A DNA stretch of 64,000 nt from Streptomyces sp. TP-A0356 (GTDB lineage Bacteria; Actinomycetota; Actinomycetes; Streptomycetales; Streptomycetaceae), in NCBI RefSeq assembly GCF_001417775.1, contig NZ_BBZJ01000015.1, forward strand, positions 1-64,000, in the 5' to 3' direction. The stretch's first letter is position 1; every line of letters starts with the position of its first letter. Both the position numbers and the translations under genes were made by a program. Shown one piece after another: positions 8,723-17,266 of the stretch. Under the pieces are notes generated by a model. That model worked only from the letters and a program-made list of their open reading frames with translations. It was not told the origin of the DNA and did no database searches.

Positions 8723-9490
8723 GTGTGGGTATCGTTGCAGTACGGAGCGGGGCTACGTACGCTGCGCTATTTCGTGGCCGTCGCCGAGGAACTCCACTTC
8801 GGCCGGGCCGCCGCCCGGCTGCACATGAGCCAGCCGCCGCTGAGCCGGGCGATCAAGCAGTTGGAGGCCGACGTCGGCGCTGATCTGCTGCACCGCTCCG
8901 CCGCAGGCGTCACCCTCGCCCCGGCCGGGGCGGCGCTGCTGGACGAGGCACACACCCTGCTCGACGAGGCCGACCGGGTACGCATACGCGTGGCCGCGGC
9001 GGCCGGCGCCGCGACCATCACCATCGGCATCCTGGGCGACAGCTCCGACCGGGGCGCGACGCGGCTGGCCGCCGAGTATCGCCGACGGCACCCGGGTGTC
9101 GAGGTCCGCGTCCCCGAGACCGACCTGAACGATCCGACCTGCGGGCCCCGCGCCGGACTGATCGACGTCGCCCTGACCCGCGCGCCGTTCGCCAAGATCG
9201 GTCTGACGGCCCATCAACTGTCCGCCGATCCAGTCGGCGTGGTGCCGTGCACCGACGATCTACTGGTCGCCCACGACCACCTGAGGCTGGCCGACCTGGT
9301 CGGCCGGCGCTGGTTCCAGTTCCCGGACCGCACCGACCCGATCTGGCAGTCGTACTGGAACGGCGGCGCGCCTCGCGAGGGCCCGGTGGTGCGCGCCGTC
9401 CAGGAATGCCTGCAGGCCGTGCTCTGGAACGGCACGGTCGGAATGACCCCGCTCGGGCACCACCCGCCCGGCGAACTGGCCATGGTGTAG
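8723..9490 (+). CDS. LysR-family transcriptional regulator, possibly C-terminally truncated
   Basis: About 255 residues. The N-terminal winged HTH is clear (LRTLRYFVAVAEELHFGRAA, then MSQPPLSRAIKQLEADVG), followed by the effector-binding fold. The protein ends at HHPPGELAMV, roughly 30-40 residues before the usual LysR end, so the last strand-helix may be lost. The start is uncertain: a GTG at 8723 or TTG at 8735 both fit, and no good ribosome-binding site is visible. The open frame from 8474 is antisense to the cupin gene. By divergent layout it probably controls the cupin gene. Confidence 0.75.
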   Translation: MWVSLQYGAGLRTLRYFVAVAEELHFGRAAARLHMSQPPLSRAIKQLEADVGADLLHRSAAGVTLAPAGAALLDEAHTLLDEADRVRIRVAAAAGAATITIGILGDSSDRGATRLAAEYRRRHPGVEVRVPETDLNDPTCGPRAGLIDVALTRAPFAKIGLTAHQLSADPVGVVPCTDDLLVAHDHLRLADLVGRRWFQFPDRTDPIWQSYWNGGAPREGPVVRAVQECLQAVLWNGTVGMTPLGHHPPGELAMV

Positions 9491-9951
9491 GGGGAGACGA
9501 TCGCGGCTGTCGAGGCGGCAGCCCGCCGTCCTCGTCGGTGCGCCGGCGCAGGCGGCCCCCGATCGCGGTAGTAGTTCTGCACGACGACCCGCCGCAGGGC
9601 CTCGGTCTGGGGACTGAATGCACGTGATCAGCTCCAGCCGGTCAAGTCGCATACCGCGGTCAGCACTTGGGGGGGGGGGAATCGGTGCGCTGCGTGGTGC
9701 GTTCACGTACGAGTACGGCGTTCTTGAGGCGGGCTAGCGCGAGATCGAGCAGGCGGTCGGCGCGATCGCCCCCGGGTGAGGCGCTCACGGAAGTCGGCCA
9801 GCACACTGTGGTGGACCGACTGGCTGCAACGCTGTGACGCGCTGTCAGCAGGAAGCACTTCTCCGCGCCTCCGCCATCCAACGAAATCTCCCGGCGCAGT
9901 GGAGCCACTGGGCGAGCGGACGCCGGTTCACGCGCGACCGCGCAACGTCGC
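9491..9951. other. Gap without a supported gene
   Basis: No convincing coding sequence is present. Short open frames exist on both strands, but none matches a family I recognise. A run of G residues at about 9668-9677 is the only striking local feature and could be a sequencing-error hotspot. Confidence 0.5.
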
Positions 9952-10176
9952 TTACCGCGCGCTTCTCAGGGGGCGCAGTGCAGCGGCGCAGGCTTGCCCC
10001 ATCGCGGACACCGGTGACCCTACCCATCGCATGAGGTCGCGCGGCAAGCCGGTGTCGAGCTCGATGGTCACCCGGACGTATCGGGTGTGTAGCTCAGTGA
10101 CCTTGACGGGACGCGGTACGGCGGCATCAGGTCCGCGCTGCAATGCGGCTCGGTAGGTGTCCTTGCGCTGATTCAT
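9952..10176 (-). pseudogene. ParB-like or ParA-partner small protein, probably truncated
   Basis: The start overlaps the stop of the ParA-like gene by 4 bases (ATGA at 10173-10176), so it is translationally coupled. The first about 50 residues look genuine (MNQRKDTYRAAL, VRVTIELDTGLPRDLMRW), as in small actinobacterial plasmid-type partners of ParA. After that the reading becomes low-complexity Ala/Arg and stops at 74 residues. I infer a frameshift or deletion of the C-terminal half. The role would be DNA binding for partition with the upstream ATPase. Confidence 0.45.
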
Positions 10177-10808
10177 GCTTTGTCCTGTCGCTTGATGAGT
10201 TCGTCTGCGAGGTCCATGTACGCCGAGCCCTTCGCCTTGACCGGACTGCCGAATGACTGGGCGTACAGGTCGAGCCGCGGAATGTGGGTGGACAACACGT
10301 CGAAGCCCCGCTCGGTGAGAGCTTCGCGGGCGTCGGCGTCGGGACCGGTACGCGTGGCGTCGGCACGATTCGTTCGGTTCAGCAGAACGGCGGCGCGGGC
10401 CGGCTGGATGCGCAAGGACTGTACGTCGCCCATCTCACCGCCGATGGGCGCCATGCGATCCAACTCGATGGCAGCTGGAGCCACCGGCAAGATCCACTCG
10501 CTTGCGTACCTCATGATGCTCCGGGCGATGTGCGCGTGGTCCTCCAACTGCGGAGCGTCGAATACGACGGCCTGCCGGTCGCCCAGGAAGTCGTTCACGC
10601 GCCGGTGCACGTCGCCCACCGGAAGAGCGACCACAGGAAACGGAAAGCCACCTGCCAATTCGCTCCAGTGCAGCGCGGAGGAGGCGGGGTCACTGTCGAC
10701 CAGCAGCGGTGGGATGCCCGACTCGTGGAGTGCGTGGGCCAACCAGACTGCGCTGGTCGTCTTTCCCACTCCGGGCTTCAGGTTCACAAAGGCGTAGCTC
10801 AGCGACAC
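10173..10808 (-). CDS. ParA-family partition ATPase
   Basis: About 211 residues from a GTG at 10808; the frame stays open to an ATG at 10868. The protein opens with SYAFVNLKPGVGKTTSAV, a ParA-type deviant Walker A in which the usual KGG is KPG. VVFDAPQ is the Walker B-like strand, and DSDPASSALHW follows the conserved switch region. Such ATPases move plasmids or large complexes. The downstream partner overlaps its stop but looks truncated, so this may be a decaying partition module from an integrated plasmid. Confidence 0.8.
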   Translation of the reverse strand: MSLSYAFVNLKPGVGKTTSAVWLAHALHESGIPPLLVDSDPASSALHWSELAGGFPFPVVALPVGDVHRRVNDFLGDRQAVVFDAPQLEDHAHIARSIMRYASEWILPVAPAAIELDRMAPIGGEMGDVQSLRIQPARAAVLLNRTNRADATRTGPDADAREALTERGFDVLSTHIPRLDLYAQSFGSPVKAKGSAYMDLADELIKRQDKA

Positions 10809-10868
10809 AAGACTCAACGTATGGTCGCGAGCGACTGGCAGCCGCCGGCTCGGGGCACGCGATCCCAT

Positions 10869-11171
10869 CGTTCACCCTATGGCGCCAATGAATCATCCGG
10901 ATGGTCCAGAGCCGAAGTCGCAAGGCCCCGAAGGGCGCCTGGAATGGCCGAGCGACGGCACAGCCGGACCCGCTACGGCCAGGTGTTTCAGCGACGCATG
11001 CGGGAGCACAGCACACCGTCAGGTTCATGCCTGTGCTCGGCCGCTACAGCTTCACCGCGTCCGTCCCGCGCGAAGGGCAGCGGCCCCTGCGCGACCCGGA
11101 CGCGGTCGAGCTGGACGACGATGACGATGGCGCGAGGACGTGAAGTTGTCATCAGTCCGCTGGTTGTGTCT
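10869..11171. other. Gap without a supported gene
   Basis: Short plus-strand frames exist, one reading MPVLGRYSFTASVPREGQ and ending in a run of Asp. I could not tie this to a family, and it has no clear start site. I treat it as non-coding or relic sequence. Confidence 0.4.
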
Positions 11172-11990
11172 TCAGTGCCCCGCGCGGTCGAGGGCGGCGA
11201 CCTCGCGTACGGCCTCGGCGATGGCGCGGAAGTCCTTCTTGAGGATCGCACCGTGGTTGCTGGCGACCTTCGCGCTGATTTTGATGTTCGGGTTGCGTGC
11301 GGTCACCGCATCGAGGCTGGTGCGTATCCGTTCCTGCTCATCTCCGCGGCTTCCGAGGGACGTCCCCGAAGCGACCACGTACCGCGCCGGGACGGTGATG
11401 TTGTCCAGCACGGGGCCCAGTTCGCGCTCGCGGGAGATCTTGCCGAGCTCGATGTTGCTGTTCGCCATCTGTTCGGCGTTCATCCGCGGGGTCAGGCCCG
11501 TCGGGCGCAGCAGCGGCATGAACAAGTTCATCCGCCGGAACATCTTCCGGATCCGCTGCTCCATGGCCTCGTCGAGCCAGTCGTACGGGAACGCGCCGTC
11601 GACCAGGACCGCGCCCAGGGCACGGTCCGGATTCCGGCCGGCCCAGTGCGCCCCGACGAACGCCCCGTAGGACCAGCCCACCAGCACCGCCCGGTCCACA
11701 CCCCTGGCCGCCAGAACGGCATCGACGTCCCGGACGGCGGCCTCGAAGGAGTAGTCCGCGGAACGCTTCGATTTCTTGCCGCGAGCCCGCTCGTCGTAGG
11801 TGATGTGCCGCCACCCGGCCCCCAGTTCGGCGATGACCCGCCGCCAGTACCCCTGAGTGGCGAACTGGCCGTTGAGGTAGACCACAGGGATACCGGGACC
11901 GCCGGTGTCGGTGACGGCCAGGGCCGTGTCGTCGACCGGCACCATGCCGGTCCACTTCGAATTGGTCGAGGAAGTGCTGTACTTCGTCAT
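11172..11990 (-). CDS. Alpha/beta hydrolase
   Basis: 272 residues. The fold is clear: IPVVYLNGQFATQGYWR (oxyanion strand region), DERARGKKSK (the usual nucleotide-like Arg loop) and the nucleophile elbow VGWSYGAFVGAHW with Ser. An acidic residue follows in VVASGTS, and ASNHGAILKK supplies the catalytic His. The substrate is unknown. It lies 27 bases downstream of the DUF4097 gene on the same strand, so the two probably form an operon under the divergent IS30-HTH/MarR regulator at 12920. Confidence 0.85.
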   Translation of the reverse strand: MTKYSTSSTNSKWTGMVPVDDTALAVTDTGGPGIPVVYLNGQFATQGYWRRVIAELGAGWRHITYDERARGKKSKRSADYSFEAAVRDVDAVLAARGVDRAVLVGWSYGAFVGAHWAGRNPDRALGAVLVDGAFPYDWLDEAMEQRIRKMFRRMNLFMPLLRPTGLTPRMNAEQMANSNIELGKISRERELGPVLDNITVPARYVVASGTSLGSRGDEQERIRTSLDAVTARNPNIKISAKVASNHGAILKKDFRAIAEAVREVAALDRAGH

Positions 11991-12017
11991 GACGGGTGCT
12001 CCTTTGGACGCTGCGGG

Positions 12018-12695
12018 TCAGAGGCTGCGGGCGGTGATGTCGCCGTGGGTGGTGGTCGCGTGGATGTTCAGGTCGGCGGTGCCTTCCGTGTTCTTGAGCG
12101 AGTTGTGGATCCGGCCGTAGCCGGTGCCGGCGTCCAGGGAGGCGGAGACCCCGTGGGCGGCGACGACCGTCACGTCGCCGGACTGGGTGCGCAGCACGAC
12201 GGAGCCGCGCACGGCCTCGGCGATGTGGATGTCGCCCTGTAGGGTGCTGATCTCCGCGGGGCCGCCGAGGCGGCCGACCGAGACGTCACCGGCGAGGGCG
12301 GTGAGGCGGACGCTCGCGGCCTCGTCGAGCTTGGCCGCGCCGTGCGCGCCGTGCGCGCCGTCGAAGGCGACATCGCCAAGCCGTCCGACGGCCCGGAATT
12401 CGGCGCCGGCCGCCTTGGCCTCGATGCGGGAGCCGGCGGGCAGCTTGATGGTCACCTCGATGGATCCGGAGGGGCCGAGGATCTGGTGCTTCGCCGCCGA
12501 GGTCTCGATCTGCAGGACGCCGTCGCTGTATTCGACCTTGGTCTGCTCCGCCGCCTTCACGTCGCGGTCCTTCGAGGCGTTCGCGGGCAGGACCTCGACC
12601 GTGGTGTCGGCCCGGTCGGCGGCGATGACCTGGATGCGTCCCGCGGGGATGTCGAGGACGGCGGAGATCGGGGTGGGGGTGTCGTACTTCTGCAT
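12018..12695 (-). CDS. DUF4097-family beta-helix protein
   Basis: 225 residues of short repeating strands with Gly-Asp turns, such as LAGDVSVGRLGG, LQGDIHIAEAV and TQSGDVTVVAAHG. This is the right-handed beta-helix pattern of DUF4097/DUF4098 adhesin-like proteins. There is no signal peptide or membrane segment, so it is probably cytoplasmic. Members are often encoded next to MarR or PadR regulators, as here. The molecular role is unknown. It is the first gene of a two-gene operon with the hydrolase. Confidence 0.85.
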   Translation of the reverse strand: MQKYDTPTPISAVLDIPAGRIQVIAADRADTTVEVLPANASKDRDVKAAEQTKVEYSDGVLQIETSAAKHQILGPSGSIEVTIKLPAGSRIEAKAAGAEFRAVGRLGDVAFDGAHGAHGAAKLDEAASVRLTALAGDVSVGRLGGPAEISTLQGDIHIAEAVRGSVVLRTQSGDVTVVAAHGVSASLDAGTGYGRIHNSLKNTEGTADLNIHATTTHGDITARSL

Positions 12696-12919
12696 GATGC
12701 TCTCCTCCTGCGCCTGTTGTTTCCGGTGTAGGAAACGCTACGTAGCGTTCAATGTCTGCGCAACAAGTTCGTTGCATCCAGCTAGTATTAGCGCAGGTAG
12801 ATAGCTAAATATCGTTGCAACCGGCCTGATGGTAACGCAACGTCAGTCATCCGAATCGTTGCATTGGATTGGGAGTGAACGCTACGCTGGAGGCATCACG
12901 GAGCACGAAGGAGATTCCG
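12696..12919. promoter_or_regulatory. Divergent control region with palindrome and TTGCA repeats
   Basis: This AT-richer gap separates the DUF4097 gene from the divergent regulator. It holds a perfect 16-bp palindrome AACGCTACGTAGCGTT (12734-12749), and a half-site GAACGCTACGC recurs near 12877. Several CGTTGCA-type boxes lie between them (for example near 12770, 12813 and 12862), on both strands. It is probably the operator of the regulator encoded at 12920. A strong AAGGAG ribosome-binding site precedes that gene. Confidence 0.65.
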
Positions 12920-13675
12920 ATGCCGGGAGGCAGGCTCACTCAGCAGGACCGTCAGCAGATCGCGCTGGGGCTGGCCGACGGCCTCGCCTACGCGGAGATC
13001 GCCAGGCGTCTCGACCGCCCCACCTCGACGATCACGCGTGAGGTGATGCGCAACGGCGGCCCCACCGCCTACCGCGCCGACCTGGCCCACCGCGCCACCG
13101 AACGCCGCACCCACCGACGCCGGCAGACCGCACCCTCAGGACCCCACACCCCCGCACAGGCCCATGGACGCGACCCCGAGGCGGTACGCGAGTACGAGGA
13201 GACCTTCACCACCCTCCTCATGCAATCGGGCCTGCCCAAGATGATGGCCCGGGTGCTGACCTGCCTCTTCACCACCGACGCGGGCAGCCTCACCGCGTCC
13301 GAACTCGCCCAGCACCTCCAGGTCAGCCCGGCATCCATCTCCAAAGCGATCACGTTCCTCGAAAGCCAGGGCCTCGTGCGCCGGGAGCGCGACGAGCGCC
13401 GCCGCGAGCGCTATCTCGCCGACGGCGACGTCTGGTACCAGGCGACGCTGGCCAGCGCCCGAGCCAACGCCCAGCTCGCCGAGGCCGCACGGCAGGGCGT
13501 CGCCATCCTCGGCCGCCACACCCCGGCCGCCGCCCGCCTGGAGAACATCGCCCGCTTCGTCGACTTCATCGGCGAGAGCATCACCCGCGCCGCGGAACAG
13601 GCCCGCGAGATCCTCTACACCAGACCCGACACGCCCTCAGACGGCACCGTCAAGCCAACGTCAGATCGCGGATAG
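12920..13675 (+). CDS. Regulator with IS30-like HTH fused to a MarR/GbsR domain
   Basis: 251 residues from the ATG at 12920, chosen because AAGGAG lies 7 bases upstream. Residues about 4-60 match the HTH_38 DNA-binding module of IS30 transposases (LTQQDRQQIALGLADG, IARRLDRPTSTITREV). Residues about 85-240 form a GbsR/MarR winged helix (LTASELAQHLQVSPASISKA, then the RRERDERRRERYL wing). Two DNA-binding units in one chain suggest binding to extended or repeated operators, which fits the upstream region. It is divergent from the DUF4097-hydrolase operon. Confidence 0.8.
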   Translation: MPGGRLTQQDRQQIALGLADGLAYAEIARRLDRPTSTITREVMRNGGPTAYRADLAHRATERRTHRRRQTAPSGPHTPAQAHGRDPEAVREYEETFTTLLMQSGLPKMMARVLTCLFTTDAGSLTASELAQHLQVSPASISKAITFLESQGLVRRERDERRRERYLADGDVWYQATLASARANAQLAEAARQGVAILGRHTPAAARLENIARFVDFIGESITRAAEQAREILYTRPDTPSDGTVKPTSDRG

Positions 13676-13730
13676 ACAGCCTCGGCGCCCACCGCCGGAA
13701 ACGTCGGCTGGCTCGCGCCGCGAGGCGGCG

Positions 13731-13808
13731 CGGTTCTTGCGCTGGAAGACCGCGCTGAACGCCTTCGACATCACCTTCGACGGCAGGCTCTCAGTGGCCC
13801 GCCAGTAA
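13731..13808 (+). pseudogene. IS256-family transposase C-terminal tail
   Basis: The 25 codons before a TAA read RFLRWKTALNAFDITFDGR and onward. This is the usual last block of IS256-type transposases, where a Trp-Lys-x-Ala-Leu-Asn-x-Phe motif closes the protein. The following bases (TTACACGGCCCGTTTGACAGACCC) look like an element end. Everything upstream of this tail is missing. Confidence 0.6.
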
Positions 13809-13928
13809 CCCAACCAACCTGGTTACACGGCCCGTTTGACAGACCCCACATCGGCGTCACCACCGGCGTCTACGCCTACGTCCCCCTCGTCCGCTGACGT
13901 TGCCGTCACCGTTGCCGTCAAACGTGCC

Positions 13929-13963
13929 AGAAGCCCTACCGGAAACGATCCGGTGAGGCTTCT
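13929..13963. terminator. Long imperfect hairpin
   Basis: AGAAGCC...CCGGA pairs with TCCGG...GGCTTCT (13929-13943 with 13949-13963), with mismatches mid-stem. It could end transcription from the regulator gene upstream or insulate the IS relic. No T tract follows. Confidence 0.5.
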
Positions 13964-14151
13964 GCCTATTACTGACTCGCTCGTCCTGGTGGCTCAGAGA
14001 GCGCCACTTCTGGCGGCTCCTGGGCTGCTGTTACTCGACCCGCCGAAGGGACACTTCGTGATCGCCATTGGCGACCAAGTCCTTGACCGCTGAGAACATG
14101 GCCTGAACCCCTGGTCTCCGAGTCAAGACCAGATCGGGGCACGTGAAGTAG

Positions 14152-14298
14152 CTACCGCCGAGACATTCCGTAGCTCTCCATGAGACGGCTGATGACCTTG
14201 GACTCATTCGACTTGTCAGCCTTCCCGACGATCTGCATGCCATCGCCGGTGTTCCGGAAGACGACGCGGCAGCGGCCCGGCCCCGCCGCCTTCCCCAT
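14152..14298 (-). pseudogene. C-terminal fragment of an unrecognised toxin-like or hypothetical protein
   Basis: The last about 48 codons read CRVVFRNTGDGMQIVGKADK followed by NESKVISRLMESY, which looks like real protein with a strand-strand-helix end. It recalls the C-terminal ends of RelE- or polymorphic-toxin-type proteins, but the match is weak. Upstream sequence in the frame is Arg/Ser/Pro-rich and non-coding in character. The gene is probably 5'-truncated. Confidence 0.3.
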
Positions 14299-14563
14299 CC
14301 CGCCGAAGCCGGACGGGGACACCAACTCCCTTCCTGTCGACTGGAGACGACCGCACATCAGAACGGTTCCCCGTCGCCCTTCATATGACGTTCTCCCCCG
14401 CCCCGCCGAAGGCACCGTCAGGAGGACGCCGTACGCCCCCGGTCTCACGGGCCTCGTCGAGGTTGAGCCGCCTTTCTGCTCGCCCTTGACCATGGCGCCC
14501 GGCTGGGTAACGGCGAGGTTCACATCCGAGACGCCCCGACAGGCCGGACTGCTGATGGTGGCA

Positions 14564-15775
14564 CTAGCTCTGCGGGACGTCCTTGACGAACACGATGCCG
14601 TCGCAGTCCGCAAGGCGGGCCGGGTCAAGCGGGGAGTAGCCGAACCAGGGCGATACGCGGGGCGCGGGCCGCGTGTCGCCAAGGGCGGTGGCCAGCCGCG
14701 GGGCGTCGATGACGCAGCGGTCCTCCGGGAGCGCGTACAGGAGCCCTTCGACGGTGTCGGGCGGCGGCGTGTCCACTCCCTGGTGCCGGATCGTGCCGAG
14801 GGCCGTGGCCACGAAGGCGTACCCCTCGCCGAGCTGGGCGCTCACCAGCGCACCAGCGCTCCACCACTCCACCGGCCCCTGCCACATCTGCATCGTGCTC
14901 TTTGCCCGCTGGAGATGGGAGTTGTGGGCGTGGATGAGTGCCGGGCCCCGAGCGGCGACGGCGAGGAGGTTGTGGGCCATCATCAAACCCCGCAGCGCGC
15001 ACAGCCGCGTCATGCGGGCCGGTGAGGTGTCGGCCATCCAGTGGTGGTAGCGCAGCAGGCCGGTCGCGGTGCGCCCGTACAGGCGCGCCCGGTCCCAGTC
15101 GTCTTGCGAGGTCGTCGCGAGCAGGTGCGGCGTCTGCGCGTCGAGCAGCGCCACCAGATCGTCGGCGAGCAGCCGCAGCTGACTGGCCTCGGCCGACTGC
15201 CCCACGGACTGGGACGGGTCCATCATCGCGGCGGGATTGGTCCATTGGTCGTCGGCGCCGAGCAGGCGGTCGAGTGTTTCAGCGGTGCAGGGGAGCAGCT
15301 CCGTGTCCACCCGGGCCGCGAGGTAGCCGTGGAGTGCGGTGAGGGCCTGCCGGGGGCTCGCGGCGCCGGTGATCTCCAGCGGGCCGTCGAAACCGGCGAA
15401 GCGCAGCCGCTCGGACGCGGACCGGCCGTTGTTGTAGGCGCGCATCCAGCGCACGAGTTCGCGGTTGGCCGCGGACGCGCCGAGTCCCAGGTCGGGGTGG
15501 CTGAATCCGTGCTCCATGACCTGGTCGAGGGTGCCCGTGCCCGAGGTGACGTAGTCGTCCACGACCAGGCCCGCCAGGCAGTCGCTCTCGATCGCGATCG
15601 TCCGGTAGCCCTCCTGCTCGACGAGTTGCCGGAAGAGCTCGTTGCGCAGGTCGAGCAGAGTGTCCTCTCCGTGGGTGGGCTCGCCCAGGGCGAGCAGCCG
15701 GGGCCGGGCCGAAAGCAGCCTCATGACGGCGGAGGCCTCGACGGCATGGGCGGTGTCCTTGATGTCGGTAGCCAT
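14564..15775 (-). CDS. Erythromycin esterase-like family protein
   Basis: 403 residues. The N-terminal LLALGEPTHGEDTLLDLRNE and IAIESDCLAG motifs carry the conserved Glu, His and Arg of the EreA/EreB superfamily. Further conserved positions are DGPLEITG and LIHAHNSHLQR with a conserved His. Members hydrolyse macrolide lactones, but many streptomycete members have other, unknown substrates. It is divergent from the double-MerR regulator at 15833, with only 57 bp between the starts, so induction by a compound is likely. Confidence 0.85.
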   Translation of the reverse strand: MATDIKDTAHAVEASAVMRLLSARPRLLALGEPTHGEDTLLDLRNELFRQLVEQEGYRTIAIESDCLAGLVVDDYVTSGTGTLDQVMEHGFSHPDLGLGASAANRELVRWMRAYNNGRSASERLRFAGFDGPLEITGAASPRQALTALHGYLAARVDTELLPCTAETLDRLLGADDQWTNPAAMMDPSQSVGQSAEASQLRLLADDLVALLDAQTPHLLATTSQDDWDRARLYGRTATGLLRYHHWMADTSPARMTRLCALRGLMMAHNLLAVAARGPALIHAHNSHLQRAKSTMQMWQGPVEWWSAGALVSAQLGEGYAFVATALGTIRHQGVDTPPPDTVEGLLYALPEDRCVIDAPRLATALGDTRPAPRVSPWFGYSPLDPARLADCDGIVFVKDVPQS

Positions 15776-15832
15776 CCCTCAACGGTATCGTTGAACTTTC
15801 GGTTGAAACTTCCGCGCAATATCGGCAGGACC
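15776..15832. promoter_or_regulatory. Short divergent promoter region
   Basis: The 57-bp gap between the esterase-like gene and the MerR-like gene contains a direct repeat, GTTGAACTTT and GTTGAAACTT, spaced 12 bases apart. It is the only plausible binding site for the divergent regulator. Confidence 0.5.
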
Positions 15833-16582
15833 ATGGGAAGAAACCCTCAAAACGGTGAGCGGCTCAGGCCGGTTGATCTGGCGCGCGAGCATGGTCTGTC
15901 CACGCAGGCGATCAGGAACTACGAGGAGGCCGGCATCCTTCCGGCCGCCGGTCGCTCACCCCACGGCTACCGCAGCTATACCTCGCTGCACGCGGGGGCC
16001 CTGCGCGCGTTCCTTGCCCTGGTGCCCGGCCACGGCCACCGGACGGCGACGTCGATCATGCGGGCCGTGAACCAGGGCGCGGCCGACGAGGCGTTCCGCC
16101 TCATCGACACCAGCCACGCCCAGCTCCTTGACGACCGGCGGACCCTCCAGGCCGTGGAGAGCGCCCTCCGCGATCTGGAGCCCATCACGGCGCCCGAGCC
16201 CAGTGCGGGGTCCGAGCCAGCCGCGGTGTCCGGGCCCGGCGGCACGTTCATCGGGCCGCTGGCAGAAGACCTCGGCATCCGGCCCGCGACGCTGCGTAAA
16301 TGGGAGCGCGCCGGGCTGGTGCGCCCGCGCCGCGACCCGCTGACCGGGTACCGCGTCTACGACGAGGCCGACGTACGGGACGCCCGGCTGGTCCACCAAC
16401 TCAGGCGGGGCGGCTACCTGCTGGAGCAGATCGCCCCGCTGATCGCCCAGGTGCGGGAGGCCGGTGGCCTGGAGCCACTGGGGGCCGCACTGTGCGACTG
16501 GCGCGGCCGGCTGTCCGCCCGCGGGCGGGCGATGCTGACCGGGGCCGCAGAGCTGGAGGCGTACCTCCGCAAGCACGGATGA
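15833..16582 (+). CDS. TioE-type MerR regulator with two HTH domains
   Basis: 249 residues from the ATG at 15833. Residues about 10-70 are a MerR helix-turn-helix (LSTQAIRNYEEAGILPAAGR). Residues about 140-200 repeat the fold (LGIRPATLRKWERAGLVRP, with GYRVYDEADVRD). The C-terminal helix supports dimerisation. This tandem-MerR layout is described as TioE-like in streptomycetes. By divergent position it probably controls the erythromycin-esterase-like gene. Confidence 0.85.
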   Translation: MGRNPQNGERLRPVDLAREHGLSTQAIRNYEEAGILPAAGRSPHGYRSYTSLHAGALRAFLALVPGHGHRTATSIMRAVNQGAADEAFRLIDTSHAQLLDDRRTLQAVESALRDLEPITAPEPSAGSEPAAVSGPGGTFIGPLAEDLGIRPATLRKWERAGLVRPRRDPLTGYRVYDEADVRDARLVHQLRRGGYLLEQIAPLIAQVREAGGLEPLGAALCDWRGRLSARGRAMLTGAAELEAYLRKHG

Positions 16583-16984
16583 GACTTCGGTCGCCAACCG
16601 TCACCAACGGTTCCGTCTCGACTGACCCTCCGCCGATGTCGGCCTGGTCCTGGGCTGAGCCTCACCCCCCTCATCGACCGCAGCCGGATCACTGCGGAAT
16701 TGATCCTCCGTCCAGTCGCGAGACCGAACGGGCGGCCCGGGTCCCCGGGCTCATCTGCCTACTGGAAGGTGCCGGCGCTGGGAACACCGAGGGCGGATGC
16801 TGTCTGCGCCACCCTCATCGGCGTCAGCCGGGCCGCCGGGAAGCGCACTTGTGGCCTCATAGCGATGCGGAGCCGCGGGACCACAATCACGTGCACACGG
16901 CAGCCACTTGATGAATCGGTGATCGCCTCGCTCTTACTTTACGACCGCGCCGAAGACGGACGGTCTTGGAACGAGGAGGATCAG
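16583..16984. other. Gap, probable promoter region of the sigma-factor operon
   Basis: No supported gene. The last 60 bases before 16985 are less GC-rich and contain TACTTTACG and a good GAGGAGGAT ribosome-binding site for the next gene, so the operon promoter probably lies here. Confidence 0.45.
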
Positions 16985-17266
16985 ATGGCCGAACCAGCCA
17001 TGGTGGGCCTGGGTGCAGCATGGCTCCTGGCTGTGCGATGTCTGTACCCGTACCCGGCCGCCCTTGTCAGGGCGTGGATCAGCAGGCGAGAGACGAAAGC
17101 GCGCCAGGACCTCCTGCAGGCGATCATTCCCCTGCTTCCCGCGGGCGGCATGATCGCCTGGTCCGGCCCCGGGCAGGAGAGCTTCGTGGTCTGCTCCTGG
17201 CCGGCTGCGCGGTGGCACCATCAAGCCCAGGGACTGGTACCCACAAGGAGCGCGCCTTGGACCTGA
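16985..17266 (+). CDS. Small hypothetical protein with membrane-like N terminus
   Basis: 93 residues from the ATG at 16985 with a strong GAGGAG ribosome-binding site. The N-terminal third is hydrophobic (MVGLGAAWLLAVRCLYPYPA) and could be a membrane segment. A second apolar stretch, LLQAIIPLLPAGGMIAW, follows. No family recognised. Its 3' end overlaps the TTG start of the sigma-factor gene by 10 bases, so it is probably co-transcribed and coupled with it. A membrane-anchored regulator of the sigma factor is possible but unproven. Confidence 0.55.
   Translation: MAEPAMVGLGAAWLLAVRCLYPYPAALVRAWISRRETKARQDLLQAIIPLLPAGGMIAWSGPGQESFVVCSWPAARWHHQAQGLVPTRSAPWT

Noticed and set aside
9668..9677. Run of G residues as a phase-variation tract
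   Set aside because: It is not within a supported gene or promoter; a sequencing artefact or neutral tract is more likely.
10284..12242. Plus-strand open frame of 652 codons
   Set aside because: Antisense to the ParA-like and alpha/beta hydrolase genes, which have recognised folds.
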